The notes under the pieces: generated by a model
Seen by the model: only the letters and a program-made list of their open reading frames with translations
What the model was told of the DNA's origin: nothing
The model's database searches: none
DNA from: Akebia trifoliata
Lineage: Eukaryota > Streptophyta > Magnoliopsida > Ranunculales > Lardizabalaceae
Assembly: GCA_017979445.1 (NCBI GenBank)
Contig: CM030709.1
Coordinates: forward strand, 5,994,001-6,058,000
Length of the DNA: 64,000 nt
Reading direction: 5' to 3'
Shown: positions 22,801 to 33,227 of the stretch, piece after piece
Layout: each line of letters begins with the position of its first letter
Position numbering within the stretch: the stretch's first letter is position 1
Made by a program: the position numbers and the translations under genes

Positions 22801-25255
22801 TGTTTACCTAAAGCATATGCATGTATGAAGTCCTTCAAAGTGACATCTCCAAAAAATTGAGGGAAGTGATCAAGAGCCTGAAACCACAATACATAAGATT
22901 ATTTGCAACACATCTTCCAGAACCATCTTACCTTAGAAGTCAACACCATTTGAAAGATGACAAATAAAGCACATAGTTGATATACTGAAAGGCGCTAGTT
23001 GAAATATGACAAATAAAGCACATAGTTCATATACTGAAAGGCGCTAGTTTGCTCTGGAAATGTTTCCGAGACTTTCCATCATTTCATGCACTGGGGAACA
23101 GTTCCAAACAACAACAAAATTTCCTGGGTCCATAGTTTTAACAGCAAAAAAGGAAAATTTCCGCTCGAAATCAAGGAAAAAGTATTCTCCTTTTTGTCCC
23201 TAAAAGCATGGACCAGAAGGAAGAGTTTCTGGCTGTTTTGCTTGTATCTTGGGCACCAAACAGAGGTCACAGAAAATCTTCCGTCTTTCGAAGAAAAATG
23301 CTTCCAAGACCAAGCAGAATGAAGCACATACTGGTTTAATTGCTGAAAATTCCTTAGCAATTTGAGTCAGTTGATTGATAGTTTCCTTATATATTGAACT
23401 TTGCCGGACCATCTTCAACTCCTCCATACTCCAGAATATCTAGAAAGATACAATCAAAATCCTGTCAAGTATCAATCAGACACAGTCCTACAATGACTCT
23501 TTCAGGGGAGTTGAAATAAAAAATCGTTTTATTCAAACTTCAAAGAATGAAATTCATATCCTTTGATGAATAACAGAACATGATTTCCCTGGAACATAAA
23601 TTCTTCAACGGTAAAACTGTGGATAAATTTGGCCCTATTTGGATACAAAGTAGAAATTAGAAAGTAACCATAGAAGAAAGTAGCTTTTACAAAGTAGAAA
23701 GTAGTTTCCTTTTGCTTTTTGAAAAGTTAAGATTTTTAATTTTTAGAAGTATTTTTTTTTAAATTAACCCAAACAAGTTTTTTAACTTTTCAACTTCAAA
23801 AAGTAAAAAAGAAAAAATTATTTTTTTAAGTGATCCAGACAGGGCTCTTAGTAGGTTATAACTTGTGCCCCTTTGTGCGAGAGCCAAGGCACTACAGCAT
23901 TTCACGAACCGGTCCTCTTACATGTGTAGTGACAAAGACGTGTATAGAGGGATTTTCTCTAACATACTTGTACAATGTACTCAAATCCAAGCCAAAAAAA
24001 CAAACAAACAAACAAAAAAGTGAATTTCGGATTTCCCTCTAGAAACCCACTATGTGAATTGTGGATTAACAGTTAGACAAGTTTGGATATCGATTTAATT
24101 ATATCAACACAATAAATTCAGATTTAATCTACATTATAAGAAGAGCAAATACCGTGCTATGAAGCTCCCCAGCCAGAGGAAGACTACCAATATAAGGGGC
24201 CCATTCAGAATCCTGCATAAAATCAAATAACCCAATACCCAAAACTAGTTCAAAGATAAGTATCACTAGTAAGTGGTCAACATGAAGGTGGGTTCAATGG
24301 GTTTTGAACCTAGGCTGTGGGGTCAAAACTCCACACGCCTTACCAACTTAGCAAAGTTAGCACCTTCAATAAGGCCCTAACTATGGAAGAAATTAGTTTT
24401 AGGAGAACGTAGCTTTTAAAAAATAGAGAGTACTTTTCATTTGCTTTTTAAAAAGTTAAGATTTGTACTTTTTAAAAGTAGTATTTTGAAATTTACCCAA
24501 ACAAGCTCGTTAAATTTTTAATTTTCAAAAAATAAAAAAATTACTTCTTTAAAGTGTAGCCCACCGGGCTCTAAGCATCACTAGTCTACCCAAGTAAGCT
24601 AAAAGGGGTACACCACCCCGACTGATACCTGGCCCATCTTCTGTTCAACTAAAATGACAAGAGCAAGCTGTGCAACAAATCCAACGTTATCGCCTAATAA
24701 AGATTTAATTTCTGGAAGAACATGATCTGGTGTCAACTGCTGTAGAATCAAATTATAAGCAAATTAGGATACATTTTTCAAAATTTCAGACCTGTAACTT
24801 TGGTTTAGAATTACGTACAACACTGAAAGGGACCTTCAGTATGCAATCTCCAGCTTTTATGAACTTTGATGCAAACAATGACCTACATTTGGAATTTAAA
24901 TCGAGAGTTTCATATTGGATGCAATCTAACCACTGTAAATGAACCAATAAAAAAAAAATTCAAATAGCAAAGATTAAGCTTCTGATGCCATCCTGACGGA
25001 ACTGAATTAAATCGAATTTAATTGAAATTCGTTGATGGAGAAAAAAAATAAAAACCTTCCGTAGATGGAGTTTCCAATCGAAAGGGCCGATGAGACTTCA
25101 ACTCCAGATTTTCTCTGTAACCAAGGCAAAAACTCATCGCATGGTGAGATCTGAGATGAGGAAAGTGAGCTATGGATATTGAAACGGAAACGCGAAGAGA
25201 GGAGCACAAATTGGCGTTGAAACCAGATGTTTGAGATTCGAAACCCTAACCACAT
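13880..25255 (-). CDS. Plastid-type SET-domain protein, Rubisco LSMT family
   Basis: Fourteen minus-strand exons join in frame: 25255-25056, 24882-24819, 24739-24629, 24212-24153, 23439-23332, 22877-22808, 21583-21543, 21451-21371, 21225-21190, 20015-19932, 18557-18424, 15511-15423, 15309-15161 and 14053-13880, giving 466 aa. The N-terminus (MWLGFRISNIW..., rich in S/R/F, few acids to about aa 37) looks like an organelle transit peptide. The split SET core follows: CDEFLPWL (39-46), GRSLFASKFIKAGDCILKVP, then SLIPFADILNHDG (NHDG at 226-229) and IRYGKFPNSTLLLDFGF. A C-terminal substrate-binding-like region contains GRLARRP and ends in DLLTGELRVLKSASAWL. It resembles the Arabidopsis 'Rubisco methyltransferase family' protein At5g14260 as I remember it, rather than LSMT itself. 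Proteins of this family methylate lysines of plastid proteins such as Rubisco or aldolase; activity and substrate here are unknown. I chose ATG 25255 because the frame upstream has only a GTG. Exon 11 uses the donor AA/GTTGGT, fixed by reading phase. Confidence 0.88.
14263..14646. mobile_element. Tourist-like (PIF/Harbinger) MITE in intron 13
   Basis: 384-bp element with terminal inverted repeats GGGTCTGTTTGTTA and TAACAAACAGACCC, flanked on both sides by TTA (14260-14262 and 14647-14649), the usual target duplication of PIF/Harbinger MITEs. Confidence 0.85.
16629..17238. mobile_element. Tourist-like MITE with a CT-rich interior, intron 11
   Basis: About 610 bp between GGGTATGTTTGATT and AATCAAACATACCC. 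The arms continue into repeated TTTCCATGGAAA palindromes. Flanks are TAA and AAA, an imperfect 3-bp duplication. The interior 16820-17115 is almost pure C/T and creates a false 145-residue open frame. Confidence 0.7.
17329..18216. mobile_element. hAT-type nonautonomous element with GGTTCGG repeats
   Basis: 888-bp element in intron 11 with ends TAGGGGTGCACATGG and, inverted, CAATGTGCACCCCTA. The flanking 8-bp duplication GATATTAC is exact (17321-17328 and 18217-18224), as expected for hAT. The subterminal regions hold many copies of GGTTCGG/CCGAACC. The right terminus is duplicated: 27 bases beginning CGATTTACCCAATCC occur twice in a row before the end. Confidence 0.9.
19150..19375 (-). pseudogene. 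Degenerate LINE reverse-transcriptase tail
   Basis: On the minus strand the translation contains RWFEHVR and, after stops, RPSTKTMW. This fits the RWFGHV..R......GRPKKTW signature near the end of plant LINE reverse transcriptases. Several stops and shifts are present. It lies within intron 10 of the SET gene, in the same orientation. Confidence 0.5.
20770..20993 (+). mobile_element. tRNA-derived SINE (family S1, copy 1)
   Basis: It starts at CCCCAAGGGGTTGGCCTAG, with a box A-like TGGCCTAGTGG and box B-like GTGTTCGAAACCCC, followed by a body with TGAATTCCTTGGGGCCACC. It ends at a run of 19 G (20975-20993). Two further copies lie at 50751 and 51010. The RNA polymerase III promoter layout identifies it as a SINE. 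It sits antisense in intron 9 of the SET gene. Confidence 0.75.
21812..21905 (-). mobile_element. Possible SINE fragment
   Basis: The minus strand reads a box B-like GGGTTCAATACCC followed by a tail CCTATAT and an A-run. A box A-like element is not convincing. It is in intron 6 of the SET gene. Confidence 0.4.
22952..23049. repeat. 49-bp tandem duplication
   Basis: Two adjacent copies (22952-23000 and 23001-23049) share ATGACAAATAAAGCACATAG and ATATACTGAAAGGCGCTAG with very few differences. They lie in intron 5 of the SET gene, 74 bases or more from an exon. Confidence 0.85.
23631..23847. mobile_element. Harbinger-like MITE (family T2, copy 1), intron 4
   Basis: 217 bp with ends GGCCCTATTTGGAT and, inverted, GATCCAGACAGGGCTC. 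The interior is rich in AAAGTAG and CTTTTT and matches the element at 24373-24571. Flanks are TTT and TTA, an imperfect 3-bp duplication. Confidence 0.65.
24285..24368 (-). mobile_element. tRNA-like SINE head
   Basis: The minus strand reads a box A-like GCTAAGTTGGTAAGG and a box B-like GGTTCAAAACCC about 40 bases later. It adjoins the MITE at 24373. No cloverleaf closes well, so a relic of a tRNA-derived SINE is more likely than a tRNA gene. Confidence 0.5.
24373..24571. mobile_element. Harbinger-like MITE (family T2, copy 2), intron 3
   Basis: 199 bp with ends GGCCCTAACTATGG and CCACCGGGCTC, flanked by TAA on both sides (24370-24372, 24572-24574). The interior (TTTGCTTTTTAAAAAGTTAA) matches copy 1 at 23631. 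Confidence 0.7.
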
Positions 25256-25331
25256 CGCTGGGTCTTCTCGTGTGGCTATCGTTATGAGTCTCACTCTTCT
25301 CCTTCCGGACTGTTTTTGTTTGGATTGGAGT

Positions 25332-25341
25332 CTATATATAC
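25332..25341 (-). promoter_or_regulatory. TATA box of the SET-domain gene
   Basis: The minus strand reads TGTATATATAGAC about 80 bases upstream of the ATG at 25255. A start about 30 bases downstream would leave a short 5'UTR of roughly 50 bases. Confidence 0.6.
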
Positions 25342-25422
25342 AGGGTTTGCAACGGTAGAGTATGCGTTCGCGCCTTTCTTATCCTGTGAGGTGCGTTCGC
25401 TTCCAGCGAAAATGAGTAATTA

Positions 25423-25795
25423 TAAAAGCACACCACGAATTAATAATAAGGATAACCCACACATAGACAAATTTTTTTGTCGAGTTAAAAGTTTTGGAAT
25501 GAGCTGATTTTTTGTGAGGTGATTTTTATGATAAGGCGATCATCCTCACCAAAAATCAATCTGTTCCAAAATTTCTAATCCCATCAAAACAAGTTCAAAA
25601 ATCATAAATTGTTCATTTTTTTTAATCAATTTTGATGGAGTTACAAATTTCAGAATGGGGTGATTTTTAGACACCCAAATTCATTGGCTCACCGTGATCA
25701 ATCCATTCCAAAACTTTTAACTCATGTAAAACAAAATAATTAACTATGGTGTGGATTGCCCTTTTTAATTCGTGGGGTGCTTTTATAACCATCCA
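25423..25795. mobile_element. Diverged double-hairpin foldback element, isolated copy
   Basis: Outer arms TTATAAAAGCAC (left) and GTGCTTTTATAA (right) frame a degenerate pair of internal hairpins. Between them lie relics of the family core (GCTGATTTTTTGTGAGG, ATCATCCTCACC, CCCATCAAAA). The outer arms differ from all clustered copies. It begins about 90 bases upstream of the SET gene TATA box. Confidence 0.7.
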
Positions 25796-26339
25796 GCAAA
25801 AAATTGGGTTTAAAGATGTTAGAGCATCTCCTACCGTGACTCAATTTTTTGATAAAATTTAAATAAAAGTTTCGTTTGATATGAGGCACTCGAATGATAA
25901 ATTGAAAAAATCAGGCTAACCTTACTAACTATGTAAGATTTCAAATCTTATTGAGAGTCTTGAGTTCAAATTATGACGTCCTAAAACATGATCCAATGCC
26001 ATAGAGTTAAAGAGGACAAAATTTTAGAAACTCTGGATGAAGTCCAAAACAGTTTTTTTTTTCTTTTATATCAATTGTTCTCTTAAATCTAGACGGCTCT
26101 AATGTCAGATTGTCAATGTGGTAATCTATACAGGCTCAACGACCCTTAGTAATATTGAAACTTACTAAGTCAGTATTAAAAATAATTTTCTTATGTAAAA
26201 AATGACTGTTGGAATTTGAGTTTTACTCAAAATCTCCCTTGATTTGAGTTTGAGTTCGGTTATACGTTTGGTTCAAGGATGAGAGCATCAAAAGTGGCTG
26301 TTTTACTCAAATTTTAAATTTGAGTTTGACTTTGGGTAA

Positions 26340-26460
26340 GGGCTAGAGATGGGTGTATTAGTAAATCAGGACTCCAACTCAGGTGGGTTGGGGATCAAAC
26401 TCAACAAATCGAAACCCGACCTCGAATACTCGACCCTTACCCAACACTAGTTTGGTTTGT
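26340..26460. mobile_element. hAT-like fragment
   Basis: Starts GATGGGTGTATTAG and is rich in ACTCAACC/CCCGACC-type motifs, like the interiors of plant hAT MITEs. Ends not established. Confidence 0.3.
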
Positions 26461-26487
26461 CAGTTTCGTTCATTCCTCATTAATATT

Positions 26488-26868
26488 ACATATGTAAAAA
26501 CAATGTAACATTAATAAATTTTCAAAATATGGGTTAGAAGTTTCGGATTGAGCTGATTTTTTGTGAGGATGATCTTTATGATGGGAAGATCATCCGGGGG
26601 AAAAAAAAATCAGTCCAATATGAAACTTCTAACCCCATTAAAAGTGATTTAGAATGTGGACCGTCGATTTTTTGTCAATTTTTTTCAATAATTTGTAAAC
26701 TTTTGATGGATTTAGAAGTTTCTGATTGAACTGATTTTTTGTGAAGATGATCTTCTCATCATAGTGACCATCCTCGCAAAATCAGCTCAATCCAAAACCT
26801 CTAACCCATATTTTGAAAAACTATTGTTTTTTCATATGTTTTTACATATGGCCCTTGAACCGCCCCCT
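26488..26868. mobile_element. Double-hairpin element, subfamily V, 5'-truncated
   Basis: The right end CATATGGCCCTTGAACCGCC is complete; the left end begins inside the arm at ACATATGTAAAAAC. Core hairpins and the linker GTGGACCGTCGATTTTTTG are present. Unlike the other copies it is not flanked by (TA)n, consistent with deletion of one end. Confidence 0.75.
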
Positions 26869-27002
26869 AGATAATTTAGTAATGAAGGACTTACATAAAG
26901 AAAGATAAGCAATATATAAAAGAATATAAAATTGCAATTACTTGTCTTTAAGATGTGTTTCAAACTTTTCATATTGAAATGTGACTTGTGAACAAGAAAG
27001 AA

Positions 27003-27447
27003 ATATATATATATATATATATATATGGGAGGGAGGGGGGGCAGTTCATGGGCCATATGTAAAAACAATGGTTTTTCAAAATATGGGTTAGAATTTTTGG
27101 ATTGAGCTGATTTTTTGTGAGGATGGTCACTATGATGAGAAGATCATCCTCACAGAAAATCAGCTCAATTTGAAACTTCTAAATCCATGAAAAGGGATTT
27201 ACAATTTATTGATAAAAATTGGTAAAAAATTGACGGTCCACATTCTAAATCACTTTTAATGGGGTTAGAAGTTTCAGATTGGATTGATTTTTTTTTTTTT
27301 CGAATGATCTTCCCATCATAGAGATCATCCTCATAAAAAATCAGCTCAATCTGAAATTTTTAATCCATATTTTGAAAATTTATTAATGTTACATTGTTTT
27401 TACATATGTTTTTTCATATGTCTCTTGATCCTGACCCTATATATATA
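27003..27447. mobile_element. Double-hairpin element, subfamily V
   Basis: The element spans 27027-27437 between (TA)n tracts at 27003-27026 and 27438-27447. Outer arms: GGGCCATATGTAAAAACA on the left, TTTTTACATATG and TCTTGATCCTGACCC on the right. Two internal hairpins (stem GATTGAGCTGATTTTTTGTG) surround the linker with GGTCCACATTCTAAATC. Confidence 0.85.
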
Positions 27448-27803
27448 GGGTCCCGTTCAATGGCTAACTTTTTGGCAAAACATTTTTCAAACACATGAGT
27501 TAGAAGTTTTATAATGGGCTGATTTTGTGTGAGGATGATCTCTATGGTGAGGAGATCATCATCACCAAAAATCAGCCCATTCCAAAACTTCTAACCCCAT
27601 CAAAAATAGTTTACAAAAAATGGACTGTTCAAGATTTTTCAACTTGTAAACATAGGTTAAAAGTTTTGGAATGGGCTGATTTTTTATAAGGATGATCTTC
27701 TCACCGTATAGATCATCCTCACAAAAAATCAGCCCATTCCAAAGCTTCTAACTCTTCTGTTTGAAAAATGTTTTGCCAAAAAGTTAGCCATTGAACTCTA
27801 CCC
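27448..27803. mobile_element. Double-hairpin element, subfamily VI
   Basis: Outer arms GTTCAATGGCTAACTTTTTG and its complement before CTACCC; internal hairpin stem AATGGGCTGATTTT. (TA)n flanks on both sides. One central linker, TGGACTGTTCAAGATTTTTC. Confidence 0.85.
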
Positions 27804-27820
27804 ATATATATATATATATA

Positions 27821-28207
27821 GGGGCGGTTCAAGGGACATATGTAAAAACAATGGTTTTTCAAAATATGGGTTAGAGGTTTTGGATTGAGTTGATTTTTTG
27901 CGAGGATGGTCACTATGACGAGAAGATCATCCTCACAAAAAATCAGTTCAATCTGAATCTTCTAAATCTATCAAAAGTGATTTACAAATTGTTGACAAAA
28001 AATCGACAGTCCACATTCTAAATTGATTTTAATGGGGTTAGAAATTTCAAATTTGACAGATTTTTTTTTTCCCGGATAATCTTCCTATTATAGAGATCAT
28101 CCTCACAAAAAATCAGCTCAATCCGAAACTTCTAACCTATATTTTGAACATTTATTAATGTTATATTGTTTTTACATATGTTTTTTCATGTCCCTTGATC
28201 CTGATCC
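27821..28207. mobile_element. Double-hairpin element, subfamily V
   Basis: Flanked by (TA)n at 27804-27820 and about 28208-28219. Outer arms GGGACATATGTAAAAACA and the complement, ending CCTTGATCCTGATCC. Diverged copy of the element at 27027. Confidence 0.85.
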
Positions 28208-28219
28208 TATATATACATA

Positions 28220-28560
28220 GGGAAATGTTCAGCAACAAACATTTTTCAAAACATGGGTTAGAGGTTTTGGAATTCGCTGATTTTTGGTGAGGATGATCTC
28301 TACAGTGAGGAGATCATCATCACCAAAAATCAGGTCATTCCAAAACTTCTAACCCCATAAAAAATGGTTTACAAAAAATGGACGGTCCACGATTTTTCAA
28401 CTTGTAAACTGGGGCTAGAAGTTTTGGAATGGGCTGATTTTTTGTGAGGATGATCTCCTCACCATAGAGATCATCCTCACCAAAAATCAGCCCATTCCAA
28501 AACCTCTAACCCATGTTTTGAAAAATGTTTTGCCAAAATGTTTGTTGCTGAACAGGACCC
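28220..28560. mobile_element. Double-hairpin element, subfamily III
   Basis: Outer arms GGGAAATGTTCAGCAAC and TTTGTTGCTGAACAGG. Internal hairpins GGAATGGGCTGATTTTTTG with loop-side GATGATCTCCTCACC; linker TGGACGGTCCACGATTTTTC. Shares the (TA)n tract 28561-28571 with the next copy. Confidence 0.88.
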
Positions 28561-28571
28561 ATATATATATA

Positions 28572-28924
28572 GGGAAATGTTCAGCGACAAACATTTTGGC
28601 AAAACATTTTTCAAAACCTGGGTTAGAGGTTTTGGAATGGGTCGATTTTTTGTGAGGATGATCACTACGGTGAGGAGATCATCATCACCAAAATCCAGCC
28701 TATTCCAAAATTTCTAACCCTATCAAAAATGATTTACAAAAAATGGACGGTCCACGATTTTTCAACTTGTAAACTGGGGCTAAAAGTTTTGGAATGGGCT
28801 GATTTTTTGTGAGGATGATCTCCTCACCGTAGAGATCATCCTCATCAAAAATCAGCCCATTCCAAAACCTCTAACCCAAGTTTTGAAATTTTTTTGCCTA
28901 AATGTTTGTTGCTGAACGGGACCC
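28572..28924. mobile_element. Double-hairpin element, subfamily III
   Basis: Tandem neighbour of the copy at 28220, same outer arms (GGGAAATGTTCAGCGAC) and linker, about 90% similar by eye. (TA)n flanks. Confidence 0.88.
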
Positions 28925-28941
28925 ATATATATATATATATA

Positions 28942-29282
28942 GGGGGGCGTTCAAGGGCCAACTTTTTGGCAAAACATGAGTTAGAGGTTTTAGAATGGGC
29001 TGATTTTTTATGAGGATGATCTCTACGGTGAGGAGATCATCATCACCAAAAATCAGCCCATCCAAAACTTCTAACCCCATCAAAAACAGTTTACAAAAAA
29101 TGGACGGTCCACGATTTTTCAGCTTGTAAACATGGGTTAGAAGTTTTGGAATGGTCTGATTTTTAGTGAGGATGATCTACTCACCGTAGAGATCATCATC
29201 ACCAAAAATCAGCCCATTCCAAAACCTCTAACTCATGTTTTAAAAAATGTTTTGCCAAAAAGTTTGCCATTGATCGCTACCC
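28942..29282. mobile_element. Double-hairpin element, subfamily VI
   Basis: Left arm GTTCAAGGGCCAACTTTTTG, right arm CAAAAAGTTTGCCATTGATC, then a (TA)n tract at 29283-29297. Last member of the first cluster. Confidence 0.85.
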
Positions 29283-29339
29283 ATATATATATAATATAGT
29301 TCTAAATTATAATCATCTTTTTATCGATAAGCTTGCTTT

Positions 29340-29440
29340 AAAGAAGTTCAGTAACTCGATACTGGCGGGACTTGAACTAAGGTCTACAGTACTATCACCT
29401 AAAGACTTTCCAACTAAGCTAGCTGGCACTTGCAAATAAT
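29340..29440 (-). mobile_element. tRNA-like SINE head
   Basis: The minus strand reads a box A-like TAGCTTAGTTGG and, about 40 bases on, a box B-like AGTTCAAGTCCC. The spacing fits a tRNA-derived polymerase III promoter. No intact cloverleaf, so a SINE relic is preferred. Confidence 0.5.
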
Positions 29441-29449
29441 AATCATATT

Positions 29450-29625
29450 AAGTTCGAGTTCGGGCAGACCAGGCAACCCAATGCATATACCTAAATCAAA
29501 TCCAATTTGATTCGGTCTTTTTTTATTTTCCTGAACCCAAGTTAATTATGCTTAGACCTAACCCAAAGTCAAGTTCAACCCAACAAATTTGGGTTTGGTT
29601 TGCCCAAGTTGCAGCCCTACATAAA
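29450..29625. mobile_element. hAT-like remnant
   Basis: Repeats of AACCCAA/TTGGGTTTGG type with an end TTGCAGCCCTA, similar to right ends of plant hAT MITEs. The left end is not recognised. Confidence 0.35.
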
Positions 29626-30199
29626 TGAACAACGGATGATAATTAAGCATGAAAAATAAGAAACGATGAAAGGAGGTGGGTCTCAAGCAATTGGATTATG
29701 GTGTGACGCTTTGTTGGACTACACCACAATGTGGTGCACAATAAGTCTTCGTCCTGGCCTCAATCACACTCGAAGCATGCTACAACAACTAATAGTGGGG
29801 AGTAAATGATGTTTTCGAGGGATGTCCTTCACATGGCACCTGGCCTTTATAAGAGTTTCCTCGATAATACAAAAAAGGGATGTGCTTGTCAAGAGCGCCA
29901 TCGTGCATTGAAAAGTTGTGACATTGCAAAGGGGGGACTCAACAAGAAAGTAAGGACTATAAGGGTTTTCTGGCAAGTCATGTGAACCCAACTTGTATAA
30001 ACGAGGACCCTTCATGGGGAGAGTAATCTTCGACAAAAAGACCCTATCTCCACCTATTATTGTACCTATGGATACCAATAAAGTGATAATGTGACAATGA
30101 GTTTGTGATACAATACGTAAAGAAAAATCGTGTGACTAGCAAGAAAAATAAATGTGTCAAAATGAAAATAGATGCAGGGCATCCTAAAATGGGCTTAGG
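29626..30199. other. Sequence without recognisable genes
   Basis: No gene or clear repeat seen. A minus-strand open frame of 104 codons (29764-30078) has no familiar motif and is probably chance. Confidence 0.4.
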
Positions 30200-30560
30200 C
30201 TAGTTGTTGCCTATAATTGCTTGAGAATTTTGGTTCAATCCAACTTTATGGTCGCTGTCAACATTCTCAATAATATTTGGAAGGTTCTGTGGCGTGTCCT
30301 TCATTTGGTTCTCTCAATTAGGAACCTCCTTCCTAGTTTTCATGAAGTGATTTTCACCCACATATCCAGGGAAGCCAACATGGTAGCCGATCTAACTGCT
30401 TTAATGCATGTGGGTATTGGGTGCCAAAGTCTTGTATATATCTCCCTTCCCCCTGATTTGTTGTCCATCCTAGATTAGGATAGTAGTAGTAATCGTTACC
30501 TGAGGTTGTAGCTGGTTTGGGTCTACCTAACCCTGATAACTTTCCAAAAAAAAAAAAAAA
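30200..30560 (+). pseudogene. 5'-truncated LINE: RNase H domain end plus poly-A
   Basis: The frame up to 30478 reads ILVQSNFMVAVNILN ... ISREANMVADLTALMHVG ... SLPPDLLSILD, which is the C-terminal half of the RNase H domain (RVT_3 type) found at the end of plant LINE ORF2. After the stop, an untranslated tail with GTAGTAGTAATCG leads to an A-run at 30546-30560. The catalytic N-terminal half is missing, so it is a dead-on-arrival insertion. Confidence 0.75.
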
Positions 30561-31144
30561 CACATTCAAAAATATCTTATGATGAGAAGTGCCTTCAAAT
30601 CATCGTATATTAACATGGGCATTATACATCCACTTTTCACGAGACTTCTAGTATTATTTAATTATTAACGTATTTGTTGCCTATATGGAGTTGGTTTGCA
30701 TTCTTTGTCACCATTTATCACCTCGTACTAAAATACCAAAAGCTTCATCTTTTAGAAATTAAAAATGACAATATATCCAAGAAAATAATTTTATTCGATA
30801 TAATCGAGTTCAAAGATATTAATGTATTTCATACTTATTTGTACCTTAGTTGTCAAGATCCCATGTGAATAGCTGTCAAGTTTCATGTTCATCATTACAT
30901 AGTTAAACTAGCATCACTCATTATGTATCAAACAAATCTTACAAAATTTCAACTAGCCACTATAAAACAATTCTTAATTGATATTACTGTTTATATTGTT
31001 AATTATTTAATGTATTTTGTAACAACTAAGAATTTCATGACTCGTTCTTTGAAAATGATTAAAAGTGATTAACAAACAAATAAAATACAAATATTCGTGC
31101 ATAGTTTATATATATATATATATAAATATTTAGAAACAAGGTTT
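30561..31144. other. AT-rich intergenic sequence
   Basis: Nothing recognisable except a short (TA)n tract at 31108-31125. The sequence changes composition sharply at about 31145. Confidence 0.45.
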
Positions 31145-31745
31145 GGAGAACGATCTAATCACGAAAATTTGGACAGTGAGTTCTCCTTCCGTTTTGCAAT
31201 TCCTTGATCTTCAAAGAAGATTGACTCCTCCTGCTCCTCATTCTCCATTGGTCCCTTAAAATGGGCAATACAAAGGATTCCCCAACTCAATCTATGCCCG
31301 ATACCCTCACCTAAAGTGCATACAAGTCAGGGGCCAAGTCGAATCGGGCCACCACTTGGGATGGGAATGGGAAGGAGAGATTGCGAGCAGGGAAAGAAAG
31401 GCTCCTAGTCCCTTCCTTCTTTCAAGGCTGAATAATTCCAACAACTTTAGGAGAAAAAGAGTTTTTGTTTACTGAGGGTTCGAATCCCTCTCTCGGTTTT
31501 GGTGCAAAGGAATCAATAGCGGGGGAGTTCCATTGGTTGCAACTCGCGCAGGGAAGGACGAGGTCAAAGGGAGGCACCCCCTTTCGTCGAGTGCACCGCC
31601 CGATTTTTTCTGCTCTTTCCTCCCCGTAAGGGTTTGATATTTCGCCAGTAAGAATTAGCTCCTCCTTCTCCTCCAAGATTGTCTTAAAGCTCGCCTTCTC
31701 GTAAAAGTCTCGGATGGCCCAGTTGCGTCAGGGAAAAGAATAGAA
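31145..31745. other. Probable organelle DNA insertion (mitochondrial style)
   Basis: About 600 bp visibly richer in G+C than either flank, with long purine and pyrimidine runs such as GGGAAAGAAAGGCTCC. This style is typical of plant mitochondrial intergenic DNA. It contains the 3' part of a trnS-GGA-like gene. The segment ends near AGGGAAAAGAATAG, after which the AT-rich nuclear style resumes. Whether it is of mitochondrial or plastid origin cannot be settled by eye. Confidence 0.6.
31459..31495 (+). pseudogene. 3' fragment of an organellar trnS-GGA-like gene
   Basis: TTTTTGTTTACTGAGGGTTC followed by GAATCCCTCTCTC matches the variable arm and T-arm region that I remember for plastid-type trnS-GGA. 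The T-arm GAGGGTTCGAATCCCTC pairs perfectly. The acceptor, D and anticodon parts are absent, so it is not a working tRNA. Confidence 0.6.
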
Positions 31746-32087
31746 GAAGCATTTGATAAGGATATAATCCAAAGAGTTGTTTTATAAGATAACAAGTCTG
31801 TTGCGTGGACCTAAACAAGGGAATTATAAGAATTTTAATAAAATAAATTTGATTACATATTAGTTATTTTAATAAATTATTTCTAACGGCCCTATTTCTC
31901 AAAATCAATTTTACCAAAAAAATTGATATCTTTCATAATTGATTATGAGAACGATTGCAAACGGCCCTCTAGACATCGATTTTAGCGGAAGCCATTTTCC
32001 ATTGTCGCTGTCGCGGCAACTGCCCCGCGAAATTTTTTGCGGAAATTTCAAACAGGTAGGAAAGATAAAAAAACAAAGAAAAAAAAA

Positions 32088-32235
32088 GTTTGCCACGTCA
32101 TCGATCCTCGTTTGTCTAAATTTGCCATCGCAGCCGTTAATATAAAACAATCTACGGTCCAAAATTGCTTCGAAACTCAATTGTGGATTGACCCCAGTAA
32201 TCAGACCAAGGCCGTCGCTCTCCCTATAAATATAT
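32088..32235 (+). promoter_or_regulatory. Histone H4 promoter
   Basis: It contains CCACGTCATCGATCC (32092-32106) with the ACGTCA hexamer typical of plant histone promoters, a CCGTCG motif near 32211, and a TATA box CCCTATAAATATATC (about 32223-32237). Transcription would start near 32265. No clear CGCGGATC octamer. Confidence 0.6.
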
Positions 32236-32305
32236 CAAAACCTCCTCGAAAATGTACATATTTCTGTTGAGTCCCACAACAAAGATTCGTGGCTCGAGTG
32301 TTCAG

Positions 32306-33227
<922 letters not shown>

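Noticed and set aside
25007..25294. Longer start for the SET protein at 25294
   Set aside because: The codon there is GTG, not ATG. The first ATG in frame is at 25255 and gives a plausible transit peptide.
29340..29440. tRNA genes at the box A/B sites (also 24285-24368, 21812-21905, 38610-38730)
   Set aside because: Polymerase III promoter boxes are readable, but I could not fold complete cloverleaves. SINE relics explain them better.
29764..30078. Possible small minus-strand gene of 104 codons
   Set aside because: No recognisable domain, no splice or promoter context, and surrounded by transposon remnants.
31474..31491. Functional tRNA gene
   Set aside because: Only the variable-arm to T-arm part of a trnS is present; no acceptor stem, D-arm or anticodon arm.
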